Of a DNA stretch of 49,455 bases, positions 21,520 to 33,050 are shown piece by piece. The notes under the pieces are model-generated. The model searched no databases and had not been told where the DNA came from. It saw only the letters and a list, made by a program, of their open reading frames with translations. Source of the stretch: Fragilaria crotonensis (lineage: Eukaryota; Bacillariophyta; Fragilariophyceae; Fragilariales; Fragilariaceae); the NCBI GenBank assembly GCA_022925895.1, contig JAKSYS010000479.1, forward strand, positions 1 through 49,455, read 5' to 3'. Every line of letters begins with the position of its first letter. Position 1 is the stretch's first letter. The position numbers were made by a program, and so were the translations under genes.

Positions 21520-23076
21520 GTCCTGGAGTACACTACCTGTAGTGTTTGAATGGTAAAGATGGCTGATATACCTTGTTCCTGGTAGCTTCTCGAGTAGCTC
21601 CCCACTCTAACACTACTACTCCGTACTAATAGACTACTGTACTCAGAGCAGCAAGGATGTTTAGCGTGAAATCTGTCGATGTGCCGATGGCGGCAGATGC
21701 AATGCAGCGATCCCCCTCTCAACTCAAGGCTCCAGCCACGGGCAAAGTACCTGGTATGGCCGCACGCTGGGTATCGGAGTATCGGTAATCGGTTGTACCA
21801 GGTACTCCGTACAGTCCTTGTGACGTACTCGGTTCCTGGTATGTTACCTGGTACCACCGTGTTGCTCGTAGACACGTATGCATATGGACTCGAACCTAAT
21901 TTTATATTCATACTCGAACACCATATTTGAAGATACGCAGCATATGCTGATAGTATGTACTGGTACCTTGTATTACTGGAGCACTCGGAGTACTGGAATA
22001 CTGCAGACTCAACAGTGCTGAGCTCTACTCCATAGAAGTACTTGTACTGGGAGGTCCGGTAAAATGACGTTTCTTCTCGTAGCTTCTACATACAATTAAT
22101 ACCAAGCAGAGGTGCGTGGCCGGACCTTCCTAATAACCTGGTTGTAGTACTACTAGGTACAGTACTTCTTTGTCTCAGTACTCCAGTGTACTCCCTAGTA
22201 GGTACAACAGTAGATCTCATACACAGTATCATATGTTCATATGTATGATTGTAGTTACAACGTCTGGTCATCACCGCTTTGGGTCATAGCAGATGGCAGT
22301 TCAACAGATGGCAGGTGTCTTCTTATTCCCAGAATACTTGTCCCCCCCCCCCTACAGCATATATGAATACATTTTTCAGTACTCGAGTACCAGGTACTGT
22401 AGTACCATTACTCAGTTGTGTTCTACGTGTTTGAGTTTTACTTGCATACCAAGCAAACTATCATGTTTTTACTGGAACAACTAGTAGTAGAAAGCGACAT
22501 CCGACACTCCCTAATGTCAAACACCGATGATATTCGCTGCATATTCCGAACCGAACTCTGAACTACATAATGTGTAAGATACAGTGGATTTCCCGGACCA
22601 GGTACTGCCCTCTCTCAGACAATATGCGCTCTATGTAGAATGGGTCTTGGCTCGAGACGAGTCGAAGGGTTCCCCTGCGTTCTGACTTCGGTTTGGCTGG
22701 ATGGTGTTATCAAATATCTGATAAGAGTTCTGCCTATTAATGTGGCCTATCAATCGTCGATTTTAGCTGGTCAATTATGTCAGGACCGTGTTCATTGGAC
22801 TAGTATCGTATTTTAGAATCGAAACCGCATGATCACTGCGATGAACATCTACAGCATGAAGAATTTGTTAGACAAACTTTTGTGTCATGATTAAGACCGA
22901 TGATTTCGGTCTTTTTCGCGAACGCTTGTGTGCATGTGTGCCTGATATTGCGTCGAGCGCTCATGCCTCTACGCTCTCTATACTCAATACCCACTATAAA
23001 TGATTGTGACATTGCGCTCCAGCTGTCGTTTTCGTCGCACCAACATTACCCATCATTCGACGTTTCATCTTCCAAC
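21520..23076. other. Divergent spacer with a long GTAC island and a C11 run
   Basis: This 1.56-kb region lies between the starts of the EGF gene (-) and the PAS-LRR-REC gene (+). From about 21590 to 22420 GTAC and GGTACC-type palindromes recur very often (CCAGGTAC, GTACTCCAGTGTACTCC). Eleven Cs in a row are found at 22342-22352. No coding region is supported. Confidence 0.55.
22342..22352 (+). repeat. C11 homopolymer
   Basis: Eleven consecutive C residues, a likely site of length variation and sequencing uncertainty. Confidence 0.9.
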
Positions 23077-26000
23077 ATGATGGCCGCAGCACAAGCCGCG
23101 GCAGAGGCGGCAATGCGAGACGCCGTCAATCGAGAACGGTCGTCTTCGAACAATCACCATCAGCAGCAGCAGCCACTCCAAACGGATATGGCCAGGCTTC
23201 TGCAGATGCAAACAGACCGAGATGCAGATCAAGCGACGGCTGCTCAGGAATTATTTCGGGAAATGATGGGATTCGGTGGTTTCCAAGAGCTTGGTGAGGA
23301 CAATGTGGAGTCATTGCTCCAAATAATGGCGCAGCATTCCCAGGTTAACCAAGCATCACATCACGAGGAGGACTATGAGCCGGAGCCACAATTGCCCAAA
23401 AATCCCTCAGTCCACTACATGACAATTGCAGAAGATGGTAAGGACACAGAGCCACCGACTTTGATCTTGACAATCATCTCCATATCTAACGCTCGTTTTT
23501 GTAACATTGCGCATCGCGTTAGGCACGATACTGGAAGCCACCGAAACAATAACTGGATTTCCTCCGGAAGCTCTGCTAATGACATCATGGTGCGTTTGGG
23601 TTACTTCGGGATCATCTTGAATCCCAACCTCCTCCAATCGTCTCCGTCTCATCTTGATTCTTATCTCCACAATTTCAGGTACGATTCAGTATACGAGGAT
23701 GACCTCCCCGGTTTTGTCGCCGTAAGGACTCAGTTTTGGGACAACAACATGCCGGACGTCGAGTGTTTTCTGCGACGACGAACAAGGGAAGGAGAATGGG
23801 TATGGTTAGCTACAAAGGTTTTATCCTATATTGACGAGCCAGTCCAGGGAGTCATTGTGGAAGAACGCGAAGTCGAGAATGTGGAACGTGCAGTCCAAAT
23901 CAACCGAATCATCCGAGTCACGGCAATTCTTATTCAAGCAGTGCAGTCAGCAAGGCGAGCGGCAGATAGAAAGGCTGCCGTGACAATGAGTCAAGAAGCA
24001 GTCTCGAATGATTATGCGATTCGAAATTCCGACCGGACCTCGCTTCCCACACAGAATATTCCACTGGTGGCTGAAGATGCCTTGGCATATCAGAATTGGT
24101 TCAAACAAGCGGCAGAACAGTCCTGCATGGGGGCAACAATAGAGTCAGATCCATTTCAAGCACTCATGAAGGTGGCTAGGAGTGGCGTGCAGACAGATCA
24201 AGTTTCGGACGACATGATGTCAGACGATCCCATTGCCGCGCTCAAGAGGGAACTGATGAACGGAGATACTTCAGAAGAGCGAAAGGGGTTCGATCCCTTG
24301 TCAGCCCTGAAAGAAGCTAGAGGTGACGGCACCCGAGTAGATTTGGGCATGGTACCATTGTCGACAGACGAGGTAAAAATGGTAACACTACTGCTTACTG
24401 GAAAACTTCAAGTGGAAGAATTGGCGCATTTGGTGCATAGAGCGCTGAGCGTTCCAGGGGAATCGTTAACATCTGTATTGAGCAGATATGTAACACACGG
24501 AGAGAAACGGGCACTTTTGTCTCATCACGCTACTCATGGCGGGCGCCAACACGCGTCATCTGGTCGATCTCGTAAGAAAAACAGACAAGCCTCTCTTTCG
24601 CCTCCCCAGCATGGGCTCGTGGGTACATCAGGTCTACGTGACATGCATAAGCGAGCGTTTGCCTCTGATGCGATGCCTTCACGACGTGGGATGCAATCAC
24701 TCCCATCCGAGCCACGGCCGAGGCTTCGCCCTGCCGCCATCACTGGTGTAAGTTTGTCCTACACCAATATGGGTAACGAAGGTATGGAAATGTTTGGCGA
24801 GTTTCTCTACGCGGAAGGCTCTATTTTGGAAACCCTAGATGTGAGTTTTTGCGCCCTTGACGAGAGGGGTATCCTCTCGCTTGCGCGTTCTCTAGCGAAG
24901 CGAAAACGCCGCGGTGTGGCGCCTTTGCGAGGCCTTCTCATTTCAGGAAATCACATTTCCTACAAGGCTGCGAAAGACTTGGGAACAGCTCTTTCTCCAG
25001 GTTCATCCGATCCTGTTAAATCGAGAAAGAGAAACAAGCTCTTCGGAAAGAGCAGCTCGACTGGATACGAGGAAGATTACGAATCGGACGACGAGGATCT
25101 TGAAGAAGAAGCAGACGACTTTGTTGGGAAATTTGGACAGAAACGGCGTGTAGGGATTGCTTTAGAAAAGCAAGTTACGGGCCGTGTTGTTCACGATATA
25201 GGGCTTCAAGTCCTTCATCTTGGTTCGTCCTCCTTGACCCCAGAGCACTCTATCAACTTCTCGAGGGCTTGGGGCCGCATTGTCCGGTCAAGGAGCTGAG
25301 CATAACTTCCAATAAAATCGGACCTGAGGGCGCGTCAATTCTGGTTGACTTTCTCGAGGGCAAAGGTAAGGCCCCTCACCCCACAATGCCATTTTTGGAT
25401 CGGTTGGATCTGTCGAACAATGAGCTTGGCAACGACGGAACTGCAAGATTGACAAGAGCTGTCGCGAAGCGAGTTGACAATCCCTTCGTTGACCTTCGAC
25501 TTTCGTGCAATGATATTGGTCACGGAGGAATCGAAACGATCATGAACAAATTGCTGCAACACAGCATCATCAGTTTGTCACTTGACAAAAATAGTATCGG
25601 AGACCAAGGATGTCAACTGGTTGCCGCGTCACTACAAAGTATGCCTTCACTATCACGATTGAATCTCAGTTTCAATCAGATCGGCAGTCGCGGAGTGACC
25701 ACGCTGATGAAGTCTCTCATCGCTTGTGAATCTATCACATATCTTGGCCTATCTGGCAACATCATGAAAATATCTGGTGCTATTGCAATGGGCTTCACTC
25801 TTGCTCAACATCCCCGGCTTGAAGAATTGGACTTGGACAATTGTTGTTTAAGTCAAGCTGCCCAATGCCATGTAGTGGCAGGGATCATTTCCAACCGTTG
25901 GGTGCCCATGAAGGCCCTTCGTGGATTTCAAGCTGGTCCGCCCATGGTAGCCATAAGCGCTATTGGAGTGTATGCGCACAATCTCAGCAACGAAGAATGT

Positions 26001-27392
26001 TTCCGAATCAAACGAGATGAACAAATGAAAACCATACTTCAGTGGATGAAAAGCAATCGGGCCGCTCGAGACAATCCTCGTCGTGGTGCTTACGGCAACA
26101 TGGGTATTCATGCGGATTCTTCGCAGCAGCAATATTTGACCCCCCACTTTGTTTCCGAAATGAATGAGGTTCACGGAACACCTTCTCAGAATGCTTACCT
26201 CCGCATGTTAGGTTGGTTGAGTAAGATTCCATTTGATGAGGATGAGTTACACACTCTCAGGCAGTATTTCTATGATGTTGATGGCGGCGAAGGTGATCGA
26301 GGGAGTGATGGGTACATTAACCTGAAACTTCGAGGAGATCTCCTGGCCGCACTTGATAGCGGAGAAGCCGATGAGATTCGAGATCAGTTTCCTGATTTTG
26401 CCGTCAAATTCAAGGGTTCGGTCGGATTTAATCTTGATCAACTAGACTCCCTCCCTGGCACGACACCGTGGCAATCGCTCCGAGGAACCGTCTTCGACAA
26501 AGCGCCCTTGTACGAGGAGGACGTTCCGTCGTTCGATGTTGAAGATTATCATAACGCTCCTTCGTCTGATAATGACAGCGAGATCAACTCAAGTGGCGTC
26601 CCAAGTGACGTGGAGATGGATACTCGAAAACAGTACAATATCCAGTCCTCTCTGTCATCGCTCTCGCGTCATTCCATGATGCGATGCGGGTCGGACCGTA
26701 GCGTTCGAAGCGGTGGCTCTACGATGACAGATCGGAGAAATCGAGCGAGGACGCGGATCACGATGTTTCGCCCTTTTGAGCTTAAGCTCGAGGAGCTCAA
26801 ATCTACGGCCAAAGACATGATGGAACACGAACCAGATCCTGATCAGCAAGACATAATCCTGACCCAATACGCTGAGGCATCCCTGACAATTTTGAGGCAG
26901 CTTCGATACCACTGCATGAACAGTGGTCTAGATGGCTGGAGACAGAGTGGGTTACGTCGCAAGGTTCTCATCGTCGATGACAGCTTGATTACGCGCAAAT
27001 TGGTCGCCAGAGCTTTTGAAAAAGCCAAGTTCATAGTGGACACTGCTGAAAATGGCGTTGAAGGCGTCAAGAAGATGAAAGCATCAATCTACGATATTGC
27101 TTTTATGGACATTGACATGCCGGTAATGAATGGTTTTGAGGCAACAAAGGCCTTACGACAGTGGGAAGATACTCAGAGACCCGGCGCTCGCCAACCTATC
27201 TGTGCTTTGACAGCTGCCTACGTCGACGATTTTGAACGAAGCGAGCTTATGAAGTTTAAGGAGGCTGGCTTGGATGTGATGGAAAGTAAGCCATGCAATA
27301 TTCCCCGTCTTTTTAAGGTCGTGGACGATGTATCACCGATGTTTAGCGACTTGAGCATCAGTGTCTCGCAGGGCTCATTCAACTCGACGTGA
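23077..27392 (+). CDS. PAS - leucine-rich repeat - response-regulator receiver protein (one frame break)
   Basis: Exons are 23077-23437, 23523-23589 and 23679-27392; introns are 85 and 89 nt. Splicing restores a PAS/PAC domain (TILEATETITGFPPEAL...RREGEW-like, about residues 105-215). Three short repeats follow (DPFQAL, DPIAAL, DPLSAL; 24145-24330). About ten ribonuclease-inhibitor-type LRRs (24750-25930) come next, interrupted by an acidic loop. A linker then leads to a receiver domain (26955-27340). The receiver keeps its acidic pocket (VDDS), phosphoacceptor Asp 27108-27110 (MDIDMP), the ALTA switch and Lys 27288-27290 (ESKP). No histidine kinase domain is present. The frame slips by minus one near 25246-25250, inside LRRs that match on both sides; allowing one base gives 1380 aa. 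It probably senses a small ligand, light or redox through PAS and is controlled by phosphotransfer; the cofactor cannot be told. Confidence 0.85.
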
Positions 27393-28260
27393 TCGGCACA
27401 ACCGCAAGCTAAGACTAGAGTCATCCACAACAAAGTTGAAAGCAAAAACTATGATAAAACACTATGCATTTACGTATATAGGCTGGAGGCCTTGGGCGTT
27501 AATGCTCGCCTTGAACGTGGTCCAACATGTTGAGTGCATGGTTCTGGCGTCCCATGTCAGATGTCTACGAGAATAGGTCGACTCTTCAAGCGACTCGACT
27601 CTTGCATTATTTGGCTAGAGCTAATCGAAACCATACGCTGAGACAGAGGTTTTATGCATATTCAATATTCATATAGAGAGTATTGTAAAGTACTCGATTA
27701 CCAAGTATTCCGAGTACTAGTACTGTACTCAGAGTACAAGTACTACATCGCTAATAATGCACACTCGCCTATGACTGTACTACCAGGTACTAGCTACCAG
27801 GTAGTAGCGTACGAATACATAGGATAAAAACACGTCTCTCCCTACGGTAGAGAGTATAGAGTAGCTTGGTACTGTAGTACTTGTACTTGTGTACCAGGCA
27901 TGGTACCTGGTACCTGGTTCTCGTACTCTGAGTATTCTGTTGTATGTGTCATATATATGTTGCGTAGGAATAAAAATGGTTGATTCTTCGAAACGAGATC
28001 ATAACGTCCTCAATCCATCCGTTGCCGCTTGGCGCCACACAGCCTAATTCGGAGGTGGCAGGGGCAGCTGCCAACGCGCGCGACATCATAAAGATATCCA
28101 TTTACATATACATCCATGATTCATTGACTCTTCGCCGTTTTTGATTTCAAGCGGGAGTGCGGGAAGCGCATCATTGCATTCTTGTTGTCATTCATCGTTT
28201 GTGAAATCAAGCAGCTCCTTTGTCGCCACAAGCTCTCAAGACTACTCGTATTCATCCGCC
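27393..28260. other. Intergenic spacer with GTAC island
   Basis: From about 27680 to 27930 GTAC recurs at high density (GAGTACTAGTACTGTACTC, GGTACCTGGTACCTGG). The final 150 bp before 28261 are ordinary and should contain the promoter and 5' UTR of the acidic protein gene. No other gene is seen. Confidence 0.55.
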
Positions 28261-29504
28261 ATGTCTGAAGAAACTGAAACGCAATTGGTTGCCGAAGCCG
28301 AAGCGCTCGCCGACGAAGCAGTTGAGAAGGCAGAGGAAGTCAAGGCTTTCGCAGAGGACGTGCTCACTTCACCAACTGATGAAGGGACAATGAAATTTGC
28401 GGAGATTCAAGCTGGAGAAACTACCGACGTGACTGCTTCAGAAACAGTCGATGTGCCATTAACTCCTGACGAGGAAGCCGTCACGGAACCAGAGGCAGTC
28501 AATGAAAGCGGTACTATCCCAGCGATGGACGAAGTAGCCGATGAAACGACTCCGGAGGTACCAGTAGAAGAATCTGGTATAGAGAAAGACCCAGAGGAAA
28601 CAGTGTCGTCAGATGTTATTGAAGGAGCTGTTGAATTGGAAGAAGTCTCAGAAGAAACTGACGTAACCGAAGAGGCTACGGAGGTGCCAGAGGCCAGCGA
28701 GGCTGTTGAAGAGACGGAGGAAGCACCAACTCCAGAGGCAGTCGACGCAGTACCTGCTGCAGTACAATCACCAGGAGCCTGTGGATGTTGAGCCATCGGC
28801 TCCAGCTGAAGAAGGTCCTGATCCGGTTGCCGACGATGAGGCATCGCCGTTTGCGGGGAAGCGCCGAACCCATCCCCACAGAATTAGCGGAATCTGCTGC
28901 TGATGGAGCGGTCCCCCTACAGGACGAAGCAGACACTAAGGATGCTTTAGTCGAGCCGGTGAAAAATGAAGTCAATCCTGCAGAAGCAGAACCCTCTGTT
29001 GAACCCTCCACTGTGGAGGAATCGCCAGACGAAGCGGCTACGATCGCAGCGTTGGACAGTCTAGAAATCCAAGGCTCCCCAACTGACGAACATCTTCCCG
29101 TGGACCCAGCGGTATCAGATAATGGTGCAGACCCACATCCCGATATTGACTCTGCTCCGACAGATGAAGTCAGACTTCACGAGATCTACCAAAGTGAGAT
29201 TGTAACCGAAGAGGAAGCCCTCCTAGCAGCGCAGAAGAAGTTGGAAGAGGAAGAAGAAGAGCGACTCAAGCAACTTGAGATTGCCGAGACGCTCGCCAGA
29301 AAGGAAGCTGAAAATTTGGCCCAACTTGAAGCGGAACAACGGGCATTGGAACTCGCAACGAAGGAATTGATTCCCATGGACGAAGCTCAAGCCGATGGTG
29401 TTCCCCTCAGCCCTTCAGGCAAGGTACGGACTCTTGATTTAGCTGATGTCGAAACCAAAGCTCAACAGCAGGCAAATGTTGATTGTGGGTGCATAATTCT
29501 TTGA
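28261..29504 (+). CDS. Acidic coiled-coil protein with C-terminal CaaX box (frame broken twice)
   Basis: The protein is rich in Glu, Ala, Val, Thr and Pro, with tandem short motifs such as TEEATEVPEASEAVEETEEA, and looks disordered. Near the C-terminus a long charged coiled coil (LAAQKKLEEEEEERLKQLEI...) is followed by a Ser/Pro linker and the end DCGCIIL. CIIL fits a CaaX prenylation box, and the preceding cysteine could be palmitoylated, so membrane anchoring is inferred. The frame shifts by plus one at GG 28774-28775 and at GGGG 28855-28858; removing one G in each gives exactly 413 codons plus stop with uniform composition throughout. The upstream frame is open to 28141 but the first ATG is 28261. 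No known family is recognised. Confidence 0.7.
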
Positions 29505-32500
29505 GGCCGGAACATCAGATCTTGAACGCATTCATTACGTCGTTTGTTCATCTTGGATGGGGTATTGGTGGTTGTTTTAGAAGGTAAAATGAGAGATTAC
29601 AGTGTACTGTGACAATGATACATAATCGGACAGCTACATAGAAATAAGTTTATGACGTTCTTCACGGCTTTCGGACTGAGCGGGAAGTCTATGCTCTCAA
29701 CATGTGACATAGCAAGTTCAGCACCATTGCTACGATCCCAGGCGGAGAGCGGATGGTTGTCAAAGCACATTGCGTGATCAAGTCCGCGGCCTACCGGCAG
29801 CAGTTCGTGAATCTCCGCGTTTGGCGTAACGACTCTATTCGCAATGGGTAACGGCAGTTTGATTTACTGATGAGCTCATAACATTTCTTAAGCTTTACTA
29901 ATAAAGGAGCTATTCAATCTACCGGTAGGTTCAATTTTCCATTGGCTGATTCTTACTGGTATGCTTTTGCAAAATTGGTATTTTGTGGGATCTCGCATAT
30001 GACTCTTCATAACATTGATACTTAAATTCTTCTCACATCTTAATCACTAGCTATTCTATTTCTAGGCGAGTGCAATTCATGCTACTGGCCCTGACGGGCA
30101 GGCATATTGCGTTATGAATTTAATTTGAAGATGCCATGAGAGAAAACTATATGATGCAACTCTCATTCTGAAATGACCTCTTGAGCCGCAGGTATGAAAT
30201 ACTGTGCTGGTGCTTGTGAAAAGACACGACTTACAGGACGGTGAAACGGTTGTGACTTTGGTAGCCAGAGATACTGGGACCAGAGATTAGCTAGGGTTCA
30301 AGAAGGTGCGGAATTGCCTAAAGGATATAAGTAGGGGCAGCAGTACGAGCCAACAAAGTAGGAGCTGAATGAAGAATATTTTTCCTCCTGTGAAAAGAGC
30401 AGAGGAGGAGGAGGAGGGAGATGAAGAAATGACATCATATAGCTCTTCAGTAGAATTCCAAGGGCAGTTTTCCTTGCTGAATGGCACTGGAAGACCAGTG
30501 CAACAGTTGTAGTAGTATTGCTTGGTAATAGGAGCCAAAGACATGGAGACACCTGCCGATGGAGATGCAGATTCCTCCACAATCCAGCAATGAAGAATTG
30601 GAAAGACCAATGACAGACGAGAGTCACCAGGCAGCAGCACATTGGGGACATTGCAAAATGTCTAACAAGGCATCGAAGCTGCGCTGACAGAACAATGAAA
30701 TGAGTGCTGACAGCAGCCAAGAGAGCCAAATAAAGGACGAACTTCCTCAGAAAATACCAGAGGATGATGAAGTTACAACATCATATTGCTCTTGATGCTG
30801 GCGAGTAACTGATCCAATTCTCCTATAACGCCACTAAAGGCTCAGTTAAGCAGGTGGTTCACTCGGGGCCAATCACATTGGAACCAGAGATTGAGGTTCC
30901 TCATCACAAGGTGGATGAGGAGTGAATAGCAAGCTTGTGTTGCCATCAGATGGTGCAAAGTACTGTACTCGTAGAATTCATTTGAAATAGCCCCGAGGAG
31001 GCATGGAATTCACGCCGACTGAACACCACCAGAATTGTAGCCAACTAAGTTGGGACCAATTAATCCAATTTAAATATCCTCTGCCTGTTGTGCCTGGAGT
31101 GCAACATCAACAGACAAGGGAGTTAATTGACCATTTGGTGGTCATTTGGAGACGGGTGAGCCTTGCACTGACAGGAGTTCATGACCAATGGACGAGCATG
31201 CGTGAGAGTTGATCACGAAGAGAACCCAATGATCCTTTAATCTTCAGAAGGAATAGATCCACGATGGTGGTAGACAAAAAGCACGACAGCAACTTCGCAT
31301 AGCAAATGCAGTTATTACTATGGACCTGCAAAAGACAGAATGTGTGTAAAAACTCATCATTACCAGAGATTGTGTCTTCATGACATTAAAAAATTGCAAT
31401 TGAGATTATATGCCAATGCAGCTCGCAAGCTCCCCTTGTAAGTCAATTCCTGCAGGACACATGTAGTTGGGAATTTGTTAACAACAACATGGTGGGACAA
31501 GTTCCTCATTGTGGCATAGCAACTGTTGAATGTGGTTGAATCATAGATGTGGCAAGGTTTGGTTTTTTGAGGGGAAGCAGAGTGGAACAATCTGTATTCG
31601 GAGTTTTAACCATGCATATATAGTGGTCCATGGAAAAAGCATAGCCTATGGAAGATCAAGTTAAGCTCCTCCTGCTCAAAAATCTGATGGTGAAATAGTA
31701 CCAACCGTTTGTTGCCTTAGCTATTTTTACTGTGTTCCTGCTGGTTTTTATTGGAGGCGGATATAATAACTCTGCTGTCATTGCAAACTATGGTGCCAAC
31801 ATCATCAACAGAAAATGCAAAATGACAGAGCTGCAATCCCTTAAGTTTGTTGGAGAGTCCATGCTCATGAAGGAGTAACAAAAAACCATTCTGTTACTGG
31901 TGTATACAAATCTGTTCTTGCTTGTACTACGTAGATCCTATTGTATCGGCAGGAGCGTGATCAACAAGAAGGAATAATTGGAACCGGTTCATGTCATGAG
32001 ATGAGGGGTGCTCCTCGCTCCCATAGCAGCCTTTTGTATTCCTTTGTGTGCTGAGTAGCATTTTCTGCCAATGATGTTAGTGGATCAACAAAATCCTTTT
32101 GATTGATTTCTTAGATCCCAGTGTTCTCTGACAAGCCATAAATGTCCACCCTTCCCAATGTTGGTTGGTCATATGTATTCACTTCCCCTTCTCTCAAACA
32201 ACAGGAGTGTTTTGTCCACCAGCCATGCATGCTCATTCTTGCAAAAATCTGTTGTACTAGGCCATCATGGCATGGCACCAAATGGCGCTATTGAACCTTT
32301 GGATTGTCAAGGTGAGTCAAATTGATGTACAAACTGTCATACCTGTACTATTTGATTATACCTAGAGTAACAGGAGTGTGAGGTGTTGTGTACAGCAGTA
32401 AACAGGCATCATTTCTGTCAACACAACAAATGCGGAATTAGCTACCGGTAGGTTAACACATCTTTTTCTATAATTACAATATTGGAAGCCAACAATTGGT

Positions 32501-33050
32501 ACTGTGCTCTGGTAGGAATGTCAGTGGAAAAACTTTTTTAATTTTGCTTTGTCCTTGATGCGGTTCTTGTTGTGAGTCGCCCTCGTTTCCTTGTCGTGTA
32601 CCACGTACAAGTACTACTTTTAAAGGAGGGATTTTGTGAGCGGCACATCACTAAAAGGACAAGATGATCTCACTTTTTTGTTGTGTCGATCACGACGTAT
32701 GTCATAGTATGTGGGAGAGTGGGAGAGTGCGAGAGCGGAAATAAAACTGAAGTATTCGGAGTAATTGTTTCGGATTATTAGCGCAAGGTGGCCAAATCTA
32801 CACGTATATATACATGAATATATTTATATAGGATAGAGGCCCTTCCTGACATCATATGCATCTACGCACACATAACGTCAGCGTGGTATGCATACCAGGT
32901 ACCAGGTACAATACTGTTCTCCCAACTCCCGCCGGAAGTCGTGCCGCTGCCATCTCGTGTCCTCGCGAACTCAAGAACTCCCCCCTCCGAATCTATGACA
33001 CAAGGTTCAAATACCAGGGTAACAAGGCCATTCTCCGTTCTCCATTCACT
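29505..33050. other. ORF-poor block, 3.5 kb
   Basis: No intact gene is seen. The first 400 bp are the 3' flank of the acidic protein gene. CTACCGGTAGGTT occurs at 29919 and again, in the same orientation, at 32442. A GGA tract lies at 30402-30417. Between about 30300 and 32350 short frames in all phases read like worn-out coding sequence, but I cannot name a source. The stretch from 32590 to 33050 contains GTAC-rich sequence and probably the promoter of the next gene. Confidence 0.5.
30402..30417 (+). repeat. GGA trinucleotide tract
   Basis: Five consecutive GAG/GGA units. The serine-rich frames seen opposite it are a by-product of this repeat. Confidence 0.8.

Noticed and set aside
22900-23076. 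An N-terminal extension of the PAS-LRR-REC protein from an ATG at 22900
   Set aside because: The extra residues read like promoter sequence; the double ATG at 23077 gives a sensible Ala/Gln-rich start. A longer protein cannot be fully excluded.
28407-28844. A 145-codon Ser/Thr-rich frame on the - strand
   Set aside because: It is the mirror of the acidic Glu/Ala-rich gene on the + strand; such composition on the opposite strand is expected.
30287-30729. Two overlapping - strand frames with SSSPSSSS-type segments
   Set aside because: The serine run comes from the GGA tract at 30402-30417; the rest has no recognisable family and no start context.
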